Below, one piece after another: positions 8,477 to 17,234 of a stretch of DNA of 64,000 nucleotides; position 1 is the first letter of the stretch; every line of letters begins with the position of its first letter. The translations under genes were made by a program, and so were the position numbers. The notes under the pieces are model-generated. The model had not been told where the DNA came from. It did no database searches and saw only the letters and a program-made list of their open reading frames with translations. Source of the stretch: Novosphingobium sp. SG707 (GTDB lineage: Bacteria > Pseudomonadota > Alphaproteobacteria > Sphingomonadales > Sphingomonadaceae); NCBI RefSeq assembly GCF_012275515.1, contig NZ_JAAZQL010000002.1, positions 434,001 through 498,000 on the forward strand, written 5' to 3'.

Positions 8477-9796
8477 CTATTTTGCGTATGCTTGCGCGCG
8501 GCGGCGCAATAGAAAATCCAGCCCCGCGCCCAGCGCCAGCACCCCCGCACCAAACACCGCGCCCAGCCCAAGCTGAACAAAGGAGGCATAGAGCATATAG
8601 GCCGTCAGAGCGATAAAAACGGCGGGAAACAGCGGAAAGAGCGGCGTTCTGACCGGGCGGGGCAGGGCAGGATGCATGATCCGCAGTCGGATCGCGGCGG
8701 CCATGCCCATGCCGATAAACAGCCAATAGACCGGCGTCATATAATCCACCATCGCGTTAAACCCGCTGCCCGTCAGTGCGGAAAGCAAGGTCAGCACCAG
8801 CGACACGCCGCCCACCGCCAGCGCCGCGCGGGTGGGCGCGCCGCGCGTGGGATGCCAATGGGCCAGAGCGCCAAGGCCGGGATGATCGCGCGCGGCGGCA
8901 TAGGTGGTGCGCGCGCAAACGATGATGGTCGAATTGATGCTGGCCACCGCGGATATGCCCACCACCGTTACCACCAGCGCCTGTCCCGGCCAGCCAAAGG
9001 CCATGCGCGCCAGATCGGCGGCAGGCGCGACCGAATGGGCCAGCGCGCCCTCGCCAAGGCCCCGCATCAGCGCCCAGTTGAGCGCGACATAGATCAGCCC
9101 CAGCAGGCCGATGGAGCCGATCACCGCGATGAACATGCCGCGCCTGCCGGACCGCACCTCGGCCGAGAGGGTGGCCGCATCGCTCCACCCGCCATAGGCA
9201 AGGAAGATGTAGATCAGCGCCACCGCGATCCCGCCCATAGGCGGGCGCGGCGCATCGGGCATGACGGGGGCGGCGGGCACCACCATCCCGGCCAGAATGA
9301 CGCTGATGAAACCCAGCGCCACGGCCAGCACCAGCGCCGCCTGCGTCAGAAAACCCAGTCGCACATGGGCCAGATTGAGCCCTGTCATCGCCGCCACCAG
9401 CCCCACCGAGAGCACCAGCCGCCCGCCCGCGCCCAGGCCCAGCGGCGCGCCGATATAGTCGGCGGCCAGATGCGCCATCAGCGCCACCCATCCGGTATGC
9501 ATGATGGCAAAGCGCGACCATGCGTAAAGCGTGCCCACCCTCTCGCCCCATGCGCGGCGGATGAAAGTGTATTCGCCCCCGGCATCGGGAAAGGCGGCGG
9601 CCATTTCGACATAGGATAATCCGCCCACGATCGAGATCGCCGCCCCGGCGATCCACAGGCCCAGAAAATGCCAATGGCCAATCGAGGCGACAATCGTGGG
9701 CGCGGTTTTCAGCGCGTCGGTGGACATGATCATGCCAAGCGCCAGCAGCATCGCATGCAGGCTGTGAAGGTGCCGTTGCGGCTGATGACTGCTCAT
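8477..9796 (-). CDS. APC-superfamily amino-acid permease
   Basis: 439 residues with about 12 hydrophobic segments. The first helices (HAMLLALGMIMSTDALKTAPTIVA and ISIVGGLSYVEMAAAFPDAGGEYTFIRRAWGE) contain the APC signature for substrate and sodium-site residues in TM1 and the GGEY motif. It is an inner-membrane amino acid/polyamine transporter of unknown specificity. Its start lies 9 nt after the dacB stop, so dacB and this gene are likely one transcript, possibly linking peptidoglycan D-amino-acid release with uptake. That link is inference from adjacency only. Confidence 0.85.
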   Translation of the reverse strand: MSSHQPQRHLHSLHAMLLALGMIMSTDALKTAPTIVASIGHWHFLGLWIAGAAISIVGGLSYVEMAAAFPDAGGEYTFIRRAWGERVGTLYAWSRFAIMHTGWVALMAHLAADYIGAPLGLGAGGRLVLSVGLVAAMTGLNLAHVRLGFLTQAALVLAVALGFISVILAGMVVPAAPVMPDAPRPPMGGIAVALIYIFLAYGGWSDAATLSAEVRSGRRGMFIAVIGSIGLLGLIYVALNWALMRGLGEGALAHSVAPAADLARMAFGWPGQALVVTVVGISAVASINSTIIVCARTTYAAARDHPGLGALAHWHPTRGAPTRAALAVGGVSLVLTLLSALTGSGFNAMVDYMTPVYWLFIGMGMAAAIRLRIMHPALPRPVRTPLFPLFPAVFIALTAYMLYASFVQLGLGAVFGAGVLALGAGLDFLLRRRAQAYAK

Positions 9797-9805
9797 GGTG
9801 GTGCT

Positions 9806-11254
9806 TTAGTTGGCCGCCGCGATCAGCGCCAGCGCCTCGTCCATCGTGGGCAGGACCGAGGGCGCTCCCGAGGGCCGGTCATTGGCATAAATGGCAAAGG
9901 TCAATTCGCGCCCGCTGGCCGCCACCAGATAGCCCGCCAGCGCGTTGGCCGCCAGCAGCGTGCCGGTCTTGGCAAAGACCTTGCCTTGCAGCACGGGATT
10001 TTTCATCCGGCGGCCCAGCGTGCCGTCCACCCCGCCGATGGGCAAGGTCTTGCGCCAGTCTGCCGCCCAAGGCTGCGTCTCGACCCAATGGAGATATTGC
10101 ACCATCGCGCGCGGGGTGATGCGATTGTCCGGCGAGAGGCCCGAACCATCGTAGAAATCATGAGCAGAGGCGGGCAGACCGGCCCGCGCAATCGTCTGGT
10201 TCAGCACGATCCGCCCGGCGGGCGTGGTGGGTGAAAAGCCCTGCGTCAACGCCAGTTTCTTCAGAAACAGATGGGCGTGCAGGTTCTGGCTGACCTTCGA
10301 GGTAATAGTCAGATCATCGATCAGGTCGGGCGGGGTGAGGGTGGAGAGATCCTTGGCCTGAATGGCGGGCGCGACAGGCGCGGGGATCATGTCCACCGGC
10401 CCCATCGGCGCATGGCGCGCACGAGGATGGCCCGTCACTTTCACGCCACGCTCGCGCAGCAATTGGGCCAGACGGATCGCGGCATAATCGGCCGGATCGT
10501 CAATGTCGAAATCCAGCCTTTGCTCACGCCCGCCAAGGGGCAGCGATCCGAACAGGCGGATCTGGCGTGTGCCGGGGATCATTTCGACCATGACTTCGGC
10601 GCGGGAATCGGGCGCGCCGGTCGTGATCTGGTTGACGATCTCCATCTCGGGCGCGGCGATTTCCAGCGCGGCGCGGCCCGGCGCCCCCACCGCATCGCCC
10701 GGATTGGCCAGCACGGTCAGCTCATTGTCATTGATCGTCAGCGCGGAAATCTGGGTGCGCGTGCCGGGGCGGATGCGGTCGGAGATGATCCAGCGTTCAA
10801 AGGGCATGAAGCTGTCATCGCCGATCACATCGCCCACGCGTTTCACCCCGCTCGCTGCCACCGCATCGGCCAGAGCGGCAAGGCAATCCTTTTCGCAATC
10901 GGGCGTATCCTTCATCATCGCATCGCCGCGCCCGATCAGCGCGATGTTCTGGCGGCCATGATCGCTTTCGATCCGCACGCCATTGCCCATATTGGGAAAA
11001 GGTCCGCGCGCCATCGCGTCAAACACGGCGGTGGTGACAAAGACCTTTGTGTTGGACGCGGGCTGAAACCTCTCATCCGGGGCGATGGAGGCGATGACAT
11101 GGCCTTCCTTGTCCTCCACCCGCAGGCCCCAGCGGGTACCCTCAATGGCCGGTTTGTTCAGCACGGCGCGGATCTGGGTTTCAAGATCGGCGGCGGCGGC
11201 GGGGGCGGCCAAAGCCAGCAGCCACCATCCTATCAAAGCGGTCTGCCTTCTCAT
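9806..11254 (-). CDS. dacB: D-alanyl-D-alanine carboxypeptidase/endopeptidase (PBP4, S13)
   Basis: 482 residues from ATG 11254, chosen because the GGGGGGA ribosome binding site sits about 7 bases upstream; it would be too close to the ATG at 11260. MRRQTALIGWWLLALAAPAA is a signal peptide. Peptidase family S13 motifs are present: SxxK as SNTK (67-70), an SxN-type YDGSGLSPDNR segment and KTG in VFAKTGTLLAANALAGYL. The enzyme trims or cuts peptidoglycan peptide cross-links in the periplasm. It is first in a probable operon with the amino-acid permease downstream. Confidence 0.92.
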   Translation of the reverse strand: MRRQTALIGWWLLALAAPAAAADLETQIRAVLNKPAIEGTRWGLRVEDKEGHVIASIAPDERFQPASNTKVFVTTAVFDAMARGPFPNMGNGVRIESDHGRQNIALIGRGDAMMKDTPDCEKDCLAALADAVAASGVKRVGDVIGDDSFMPFERWIISDRIRPGTRTQISALTINDNELTVLANPGDAVGAPGRAALEIAAPEMEIVNQITTGAPDSRAEVMVEMIPGTRQIRLFGSLPLGGREQRLDFDIDDPADYAAIRLAQLLRERGVKVTGHPRARHAPMGPVDMIPAPVAPAIQAKDLSTLTPPDLIDDLTITSKVSQNLHAHLFLKKLALTQGFSPTTPAGRIVLNQTIARAGLPASAHDFYDGSGLSPDNRITPRAMVQYLHWVETQPWAADWRKTLPIGGVDGTLGRRMKNPVLQGKVFAKTGTLLAANALAGYLVAASGRELTFAIYANDRPSGAPSVLPTMDEALALIAAAN

Positions 11255-11391
11255 ACCCATTCCCCCCAATCGCACATCGGACCGATCATTGCAGAATGCC
11301 GCGCCGCCGCAAAGGGTCAAACCCGCGCCAGCTTTGCGTATTTTCGCGCCTATGCGCCATGGGTTAGCTTGCGCGCCAAGGGGGACTTATC

Positions 11392-11856
11392 ATGCCGATC
11401 ATCCTGAGCGTGAATGGGCAAAAGCACAGTATCGACAATGCCGCCGCCGATGTGCCCTTGCTGTGGGTGCTGCGCGATATGGTGGGCATGACGGGCACGA
11501 AATTCGGCTGCGGCGTGGGGCTTTGCGGGGCCTGCGGCGTGCTGATCGGGGGACAGCGGTTCTTCAGCTGCCAGACACCTTTGCGCGCGGTGATCGGGCG
11601 CGATGTGACCACAATCGAGGGGCTGGGCGAGGACCCCCATGGCGCGGCGCTGCAACAGGCGTGGGAGGAGGTCGATGTCGTGCAATGCGGCTATTGCCAG
11701 CCCGGCCAGTTGATCGCGGCCTGCGCCTTGCTGAAGGCCAATCCGCGCCCCGACGATGCGGCGATTGACGAAGGGATGAGCGGCAATCTGTGCCGCTGCG
11801 GCACCTATCCGCGCATTCGCAAGGCGGTGAAACTGGCGGCGGGAGGCGTGAAATGA
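11392..11856 (+). CDS. iorA: Isoquinoline 1-oxidoreductase-type [2Fe-2S] small subunit
   Basis: 154 residues, full length for the small iron-sulfur subunit of molybdenum hydroxylases. The plant-type cluster ligands are seen as CGVGLCGACGVL with a later SCQTP, and the second cluster as CGYCQPGQ and CRCGTY. It passes electrons from the molybdenum cofactor in the large subunit. The next gene overlaps its 3' end by 4 nt and encodes that subunit. There is no signal peptide, so it would be co-exported with the Tat-bearing large subunit if export occurs. The natural substrate is not deducible; family members oxidise N-heterocycles or aldehydes. Confidence 0.9.
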   Translation: MPIILSVNGQKHSIDNAAADVPLLWVLRDMVGMTGTKFGCGVGLCGACGVLIGGQRFFSCQTPLRAVIGRDVTTIEGLGEDPHGAALQQAWEEVDVVQCGYCQPGQLIAACALLKANPRPDDAAIDEGMSGNLCRCGTYPRIRKAVKLAAGGVK

Positions 11857-13907
11857 TCGATGGCGGAATTTCGCGCCGGGGCGTGTTGCAGGGCGCGGCG
11901 GCGGTTGGCGCCGCGCTGGTGGTGCCGGTGGCGCGCGGGTCGGCCGGCGGGGCCTTGGCGGCCAATGCCTATATTTCGGTGACGGCCTCGGGCGTCGAAC
12001 TGGCCCTGCCCAAGACCGAGATGGGGCAGGGGGTGATCACCTCGCTCTCCATGCTGGTGGCCGAGGAATTGGGCGTGGCCCTGAACAAGGTGCGGGTGAG
12101 CATTCCCGATGGCGATGCGCCCCGCTTTGCCCCCATCACGCAAGAGACGGGCGGCTCGACCTCGATCCGCGAGGTTTACAAGCCGATGCGCCAGGCTGCG
12201 GCGCGGGCGCGTGTGGGTTTGATCGAGGCGGCGGCGCGGCAATGGGGCGTTCCGCCGGGGCAATGCGATCTGGTCGATGGCGTGGTGGTTGCGGGCAAGC
12301 GGCGGCTGGCCATGGGCGATCTGATCGCATCGGCGGTCCTGCCCCGCGAAGCGCCCATGCGGCAGAACCTGCGCCTGATCGGGCGACCCACCCCCCGTAT
12401 CGACGCGCGGCCCAAGATCACCGGGGCGATGCAGTTCGGGATCGACTTCCGCCTGCCGGGCATGAAGGTGGCCACGCTGGCGCAATGCCCGATCTATGGC
12501 GGCACGCTGGCCGGGCTGGATGAAAAGGCGGCGCTGGCGACGCCCGGCGTGGTCAAACTGGTCAAGGGCCGCGATGTGGTCTTTGTCGTGGCCGATCATT
12601 ACTGGGCCGCGCTGCAGGGCTATGTGGCGGCCAATGTGCAATGGGCGCCGGGACCGAAAATGGCCGATCAGGGCGCGATTGTCGCCGATCTGGACGCGGC
12701 GCTGGCCCAGCCCGGCCATTCGGCCAAGGCGCAGGGCGACCTGAACGCCGCACGGGGTCGCGAATTTTCCGCCACCTATCATCAGCCCTTCCTTGCCCAT
12801 GCGGCGATGGAGCCTTTGGCCTGCACCATCCATGTCACCGAAAAAGGGTGCGAAATCTGGTCCGGCTCGCAGGTTCCGGCCCAAGCCCGCGCCGATGCGG
12901 CCAAGGCGCTGGGCATGGGCGAGGACAAGGTGACCTTTCACAACTTCCAGATGGGCGGCGGTTTCGGGCGGCGGCTGGAAACCGACATGGTGTTGCGCGC
13001 GGTCGAGCTGGGGCGGGCGGTGCCCTATCCGGTCAAGCTGGTCTGGAGCCGCGAGGAGGATGTCCAGCACGACATGTTCCGCCCCGCCTATGCCGACCGG
13101 ATCAGCGCGGTGATCGACGACAAGGGCAGGCCCATCGCGTGGGAGCATCGCATCGCCGGTTCCTCGATCATGGCGCGGTTGATGGGCGATGGGTTCAAGG
13201 GCGTGGATGGTGATGCCATCGAGGGCGCGGTGGAGATGCCCTATGCCGTCGCGGCCCATCACGTCACGTTTCAGCAGGTGGAAAGCGCGGTGCCGACCAG
13301 TTGGTGGCGGGGGGTGGGGGGCTTGCGCTCCTGTTTCGTGGTGGAAAGTTTCATTGACGAGCTGGCTCATGGCGCGGGGGCTGATCCGCTGGCCTATCGG
13401 CTGGCGCTGATGGAGGATGCGCGCAGCCGGGCGGTTTTGTCCCGCGCGGCGAAGGAGGCGGGATGGGGGCGGCCCATGCCCAAGGGGCAGGGGATGGGGA
13501 TGGCCGTGCTCAAACTATGGGGCACGCATATTGCCGCCGTGGTCGAGGCCAAGGTGGCGGAGGGCCAGATCAGCGCGGTGCGCGTGACGATTGCGGTCGA
13601 TTGCGGGCTGGCGATCAACCCTCTGGGCATCGAGGCGCAGGTGGAAAGCGGGGTGATCTTTGGCCTCTCCGCCGCGCTCTATGGCGAGATCACCATGAAG
13701 GACGGGGCGGCGCAGCAGTCGAATTATCACGATTTCCGCATTTTGCGCATGAATGAGGCGCCCCGCATCGCCACCCATATCATCGCCAGTCAGGCCGATC
13801 CGGGTGGTATGGGCGAGCCGCCCTGCGCAGTGGTGGCGCCCGCGCTGGCCAATGCGGTTTTTGCCGCCAGTGGACAGAGGATGCGCAAATTGCCGCTGGT
13901 CGTTTAG
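11853..13907 (+). CDS. iorB: Isoquinoline 1-oxidoreductase-type molybdenum hydroxylase large subunit
   Basis: 684 residues from ATG 11853. ISRRGVLQGAAAVGAALVVP is a twin-arginine signal, typical of IorB proteins. Characteristic blocks are TEMGQGVITSLSMLVAEELG, GGSTSIREVYKPMRQAAARAR, the FQMGGGFGRRLETD cofactor-binding stretch and a late GEPPCAVVAPALANAVF segment near the catalytic Glu loop. Family members are often 700-760 residues, so this one is slightly short. A cytochrome c subunit and a MobA/XdhC-like maturation factor commonly accompany such genes but are not found here. Substrate unknown. Confidence 0.9.
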   Translation: MIDGGISRRGVLQGAAAVGAALVVPVARGSAGGALAANAYISVTASGVELALPKTEMGQGVITSLSMLVAEELGVALNKVRVSIPDGDAPRFAPITQETGGSTSIREVYKPMRQAAARARVGLIEAAARQWGVPPGQCDLVDGVVVAGKRRLAMGDLIASAVLPREAPMRQNLRLIGRPTPRIDARPKITGAMQFGIDFRLPGMKVATLAQCPIYGGTLAGLDEKAALATPGVVKLVKGRDVVFVVADHYWAALQGYVAANVQWAPGPKMADQGAIVADLDAALAQPGHSAKAQGDLNAARGREFSATYHQPFLAHAAMEPLACTIHVTEKGCEIWSGSQVPAQARADAAKALGMGEDKVTFHNFQMGGGFGRRLETDMVLRAVELGRAVPYPVKLVWSREEDVQHDMFRPAYADRISAVIDDKGRPIAWEHRIAGSSIMARLMGDGFKGVDGDAIEGAVEMPYAVAAHHVTFQQVESAVPTSWWRGVGGLRSCFVVESFIDELAHGAGADPLAYRLALMEDARSRAVLSRAAKEAGWGRPMPKGQGMGMAVLKLWGTHIAAVVEAKVAEGQISAVRVTIAVDCGLAINPLGIEAQVESGVIFGLSAALYGEITMKDGAAQQSNYHDFRILRMNEAPRIATHIIASQADPGGMGEPPCAVVAPALANAVFAASGQRMRKLPLVV

Positions 13908-13970
13908 CGCCGCGTGGACAAATTTGGCGTTCTGAATTAGCCTTTGCATTCTGCAGTCGGAGAGAGGCCT

Positions 13971-14135
13971 ATGTTTCCGGTATCGGTCTATGTGGCGGTT
14001 GCCTTTGCCATCGCGCTGGTCGCATTCGGGATTGCGCAGATTGTGCCGGGGCTTGGCATGGCGTTTGTTGCGTTGGCATCCACGGGATGGGCGGCTTACT
14101 CTGCCCGGCGCCGTCGGTGGATGACGCCGAAATAG
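13971..14135 (+). CDS. Small hypothetical two-helix membrane protein
   Basis: 54 residues from ATG 13971, with a strong GGAGAGAGG upstream. Two hydrophobic stretches (about residues 4-25 and 27-44) are separated by a Gly/Pro-containing turn, and the end is Arg-rich (SARRRRWMTPK). I do not recognise a family. It lies 60 nt after iorB on the same strand and runs towards a convergent permease gene. Confidence 0.6.
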   Translation: MFPVSVYVAVAFAIALVAFGIAQIVPGLGMAFVALASTGWAAYSARRRRWMTPK

Positions 14136-14145
14136 GAGGGGGCTT

Positions 14146-15492
14146 TCAGACGCGGCGGTTTCTCCACCACGCCGCCCCCATCGCCACGCCCAGCGTCACA
14201 AGGCTGCTGACCAGTTCGACCCGCCGCGCAGGCGCAAACATCATCGCCACCAGAATGCTCAGGATCGCGCCCAGCGTGGCATAGGAGAGATAGGGAAACA
14301 GCCACATGCGGATGGGCAATGTTTCCCGACCCTGCGCCTCGATCCGGCGGCGCTGGACGATCTGCGCGACGCCCACGGTGAAATAAATGAACAGCATCAG
14401 CGCGCCCGAGGCATTGACCAGAAAGGAAAACACCAGCTCCGGCGAGATGACCGAGGCGGCCAGGGCCAGATAGCCGAACAGGCTGGCGATCAGGATCGCG
14501 CGGGCGGGCACCTTGCGCCGGTTGACCGCGACCAGCCAAGCGGGCGCATCGCCCTTGTCGGCCAGAACGAACAAAACCCGGCTGGTCACATACATGCCCG
14601 AATTGAGGCAGGAGAGCACAGCGACCAGCACCACAAGGTTCATCACGAATTCGGCATGGGGAATGGCCATATGGCCCAGCGCAATGGCAAAGGGCGATGT
14701 GCCGGGCACGATGGATGTCCATGGCATGACGGCCACGATCAGCAGCAGCGACAGCACATAGAACAGGATGATCCGCGCGGCCACGCTGCTGGTGATGCGG
14801 GCGATGGTGCGCGCCGGTTCGTGCGATTCGGCCGCCGCCACCGTGGCGATCTCCGCGCCGGTCAGGGCAAAGATCACGCTGGCCGTGCCCGCCAGAACCG
14901 CGCCCCAGCCATGCGGGGCAAAGCCGCCATAGGCGCTCAGGTTGCTCCATGTCGGCCCGGTGGGCGAGGTGAGACCGAAAGCCCAGACGCCCGCAATCGC
15001 GATAAAGCTGACAATGGCCAGAACCTTCATCAGCGAGAACCAATACTCGAACTCGCCATAGGAGCGGGTGGACATCAGGTTTACCCCGGTCAGCATGCCC
15101 AAGAGCGCGACCCCGATGGCCCAGACCGGCGCGTCGATCCAGATATGCAGGATCTTGGCCCCGGCAATCGCCTCGATCGGCACGACGATGACCCAGAAAT
15201 ACCAATAGAGCCAGCCGCAGACGAAACCTGCGCGCGGCCCCAACACTTCGCGCACAAGCTCGGTGAACGCGCCAAGGCCGGGGCGCAGCGCGGCCATCTC
15301 GGCCATCATCCGCATTACCATCAGTACAACCAGCCCCGCCAGACCATAGGACATGACCACCGCCGGGCCGACCTGGGCAATCGAACTGGACGAGCCGACG
15401 AAAAGCCCCGCGCCGATGATCCCGCCAATCGCGATCATCGAGACATGGCGCGATTTCAGCGCGGCCTGAAGCTGGTTGTCATGTGCGGCCAA
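14146..15492 (-). CDS. Amino-acid permease of the APC family (GabP/ProY/CycA-like)
   Basis: 448 residues, about 12 membrane helices. The start (LQAALKSRHVSMIAIGGIIG, then AGLFVGSS) matches the TM1 signature of the amino acid transporter subfamily, with the later VLSCLNSGMYVTSRVLFVLADKGDAP block being equally typical. It is a proton-coupled inner-membrane importer, with gamma-aminobutyrate, aromatic or branched amino acids as possible substrates. Specificity cannot be read from the sequence. It lies downstream of the metallopeptidase-like gene on the same strand. Confidence 0.88.
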   Translation of the reverse strand: MAAHDNQLQAALKSRHVSMIAIGGIIGAGLFVGSSSSIAQVGPAVVMSYGLAGLVVLMVMRMMAEMAALRPGLGAFTELVREVLGPRAGFVCGWLYWYFWVIVVPIEAIAGAKILHIWIDAPVWAIGVALLGMLTGVNLMSTRSYGEFEYWFSLMKVLAIVSFIAIAGVWAFGLTSPTGPTWSNLSAYGGFAPHGWGAVLAGTASVIFALTGAEIATVAAAESHEPARTIARITSSVAARIILFYVLSLLLIVAVMPWTSIVPGTSPFAIALGHMAIPHAEFVMNLVVLVAVLSCLNSGMYVTSRVLFVLADKGDAPAWLVAVNRRKVPARAILIASLFGYLALAASVISPELVFSFLVNASGALMLFIYFTVGVAQIVQRRRIEAQGRETLPIRMWLFPYLSYATLGAILSILVAMMFAPARRVELVSSLVTLGVAMGAAWWRNRRV

Positions 15493-15557
15493 GCGTGGTC
15501 CCCCCTGATCCTGAGTGAACAGGGGGAAGCGGGCCGGGTCAAGTCCTGCCCGATACG

Positions 15558-16034
15558 CTATTTTGCCCGGCCAAAAGGGATGATCCGTTCAAGATCGCCC
15601 AGATGCGGCGCACCGGGCCATGATGCGCCTTGCCGCAGCAGAAAGGTGTGGCGGATGATCTCGGCCTGTTGCTCGATATTGTAATCGCCCAAGGCCGCGC
15701 CGGGGCGCAGCGCATAATCATAGCGGCAAAAGGGCATTCGGCGCAGCAGCAGGTTCATCCCCGCCTGATGCTGCCAGACATGGGCCATTTCGTGGATGAA
15801 CAGGCCCTGCGCCGCCAGCGATCCTTGGGCAAAGCAGGGGTGCCAAAAATGGCTGTCGGGGTGGAAATGGAGATGGCCGCGCGGGGCCATCACCACATTG
15901 CGCGGTTGAAACCACCACCACCGGCGGCGGATCACCCGGACCGGTTCGGGATCGAGCGCCGGCCCGAACATGGCGGCGATCATATTCCTTTCGGCGGGCG
16001 TCAGCGGGCGGATGGCGGGGCGGGGGCCGGTCAT
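15558..16034 (-). CDS. Small HExxH metallopeptidase-like ('vgr-related') protein
   Basis: 158 residues from ATG 16034. The motif HEMAHVWQHQAG at residues 81-92 is an HExxH zinc-binding site of the kind found near Vgr/DUF4157-type proteins, and small sphingomonad relatives are labelled 'vgr-related'. There is no signal peptide or transmembrane helix. The upstream stretch RRWWWFQPRNVVMAPRGHLHFHP is rich in aromatic residues and His. No type VI secretion genes are nearby, so the family name says little about function. A proteolytic role is possible but unproven. Confidence 0.65.
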   Translation of the reverse strand: MTGPRPAIRPLTPAERNMIAAMFGPALDPEPVRVIRRRWWWFQPRNVVMAPRGHLHFHPDSHFWHPCFAQGSLAAQGLFIHEMAHVWQHQAGMNLLLRRMPFCRYDYALRPGAALGDYNIEQQAEIIRHTFLLRQGASWPGAPHLGDLERIIPFGRAK

Positions 16035-16133
16035 GGCCGCACTATGAGCCCGTCTCGCCGCCGATTCCAGCCGGGCGAGCCAAGGAATTTTTAGGGGTTT
16101 TCCTCTATTCCTTACGCGCGGAGGGAATTTCGG

Positions 16134-17234
16134 GTGAAACACGCGCTGTTCGACAAGGTCTTGTGGCCGGGTGAGCGTTTGCCGGACGAGGTGGTGCTCG
16201 GGCTGGACCGGTTTCGCAGCGGCGGGCCTCTGGCGCAGGCGTGGCGGCGGCTGGGCGGATCGCCGACCGGATCGCGCGATTTCGTGGTCGCGCTGGCCGC
16301 CACGATGCAGGTCGAGGACCATTTCGAAGTGCTGATCGCCCGGCGCGACAAGGGGATTGCGGCCCTGTTGCCGCTGTGTCGGGGCGCGGGTTTTTCCGCC
16401 CGCTGGCGCCAGCCCGGCGCGCAGGAGGTCTATGAGGCCTGCGACGGCGCCTATGCCGATGATGCCGCCGCCGCGCAGATCGCCTCCCTGCTGGCACAGG
16501 ACAGGCGGGCGGTGGAACTGCACCGCCTGCCCGCCGCTTCGCCTTTGATCCCGGCCCTGAAGGCGGCGATGCGGGGCAAGGGGCTGGTGTCGCTGCGCCC
16601 TTCGTTGGCCTGCCCGACCATCGCGCTGGATGAAAAATGGCACAGGCCCGAGCAGGCGTTCAACGCGGGCCGCCGTTCCGATTTTCGCCGCGCCGCGCGG
16701 CGGGCCGCGGCCATGGGCCGGGTGGATTACGAAATCATTGCCCCCGATCCGGGCGAATTCGACGCCTTGTTCGACGAGGCGCTGGCGGTCGAACTGGCCA
16801 GTTGGAAGCGTGCGGCGGGAACGGCCATGGCCATGGATGCGGGCAAGGAGAGTTTTTTCCGCGCCTATTTCCGCCATGCGGCCGAGGAGGGCACGCTGCG
16901 CATCGCCTTCATGCGGATCGACAACCGCCCCGCCGCGATGCAGCTGGCGCTGGAAAGCGATGGGCGTTTCTGGCTGTTCAAGATCGGCTTTGACGAGGCC
17001 TATGCCCGTTGTTCGCCCGGCGCATTGCTGATGCTCCATACGCTGGCCCATGCGGCGCGGCGCGGATTGGCGGCCTACGAATTGCTGGGCGGGGTGGAGC
17101 CGTGGATCGCGCAATTATGGACGCAGGATGCGCATCCGATGGTGCATCTGCGCACCTATCCCTATTCGCGCCAGGGCATGGTGGCGCTGGCCCAGGACGG
17201 GCTGGCCTGGATAAAGGCGCGGCTGAGCCAATGA
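16134..17234 (+). CDS. GNAT-fold acetyltransferase of the CelD/BcsL type
   Basis: 366 residues from GTG 16134, with GGAGG upstream. The layout is that of FemAB-like double-GNAT proteins: an N-terminal half with LPLCRGAGFSARWRQPGAQEVYE, and a C-terminal acetyltransferase-6 half around RRSDFRRAARRAAAMG, FFRAYFRHAAEEGTLRIAFM, and AALLMLHTLAHAARRGLAAYELLGG-like sequence. Such proteins transfer acyl or aminoacyl groups, often in polysaccharide or cell-surface synthesis. Its stop overlaps the start of a proline-dehydrogenase-like gene by 4 nt, so the two products probably work together. Substrate unknown. Confidence 0.75.
   Translation: MKHALFDKVLWPGERLPDEVVLGLDRFRSGGPLAQAWRRLGGSPTGSRDFVVALAATMQVEDHFEVLIARRDKGIAALLPLCRGAGFSARWRQPGAQEVYEACDGAYADDAAAAQIASLLAQDRRAVELHRLPAASPLIPALKAAMRGKGLVSLRPSLACPTIALDEKWHRPEQAFNAGRRSDFRRAARRAAAMGRVDYEIIAPDPGEFDALFDEALAVELASWKRAAGTAMAMDAGKESFFRAYFRHAAEEGTLRIAFMRIDNRPAAMQLALESDGRFWLFKIGFDEAYARCSPGALLMLHTLAHAARRGLAAYELLGGVEPWIAQLWTQDAHPMVHLRTYPYSRQGMVALAQDGLAWIKARLSQ

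Noticed and set aside
15558..16034. Type VI secretion component because of the 'vgr-related' label
   Set aside because: The protein is a small HExxH domain and no T6SS genes lie in the window.
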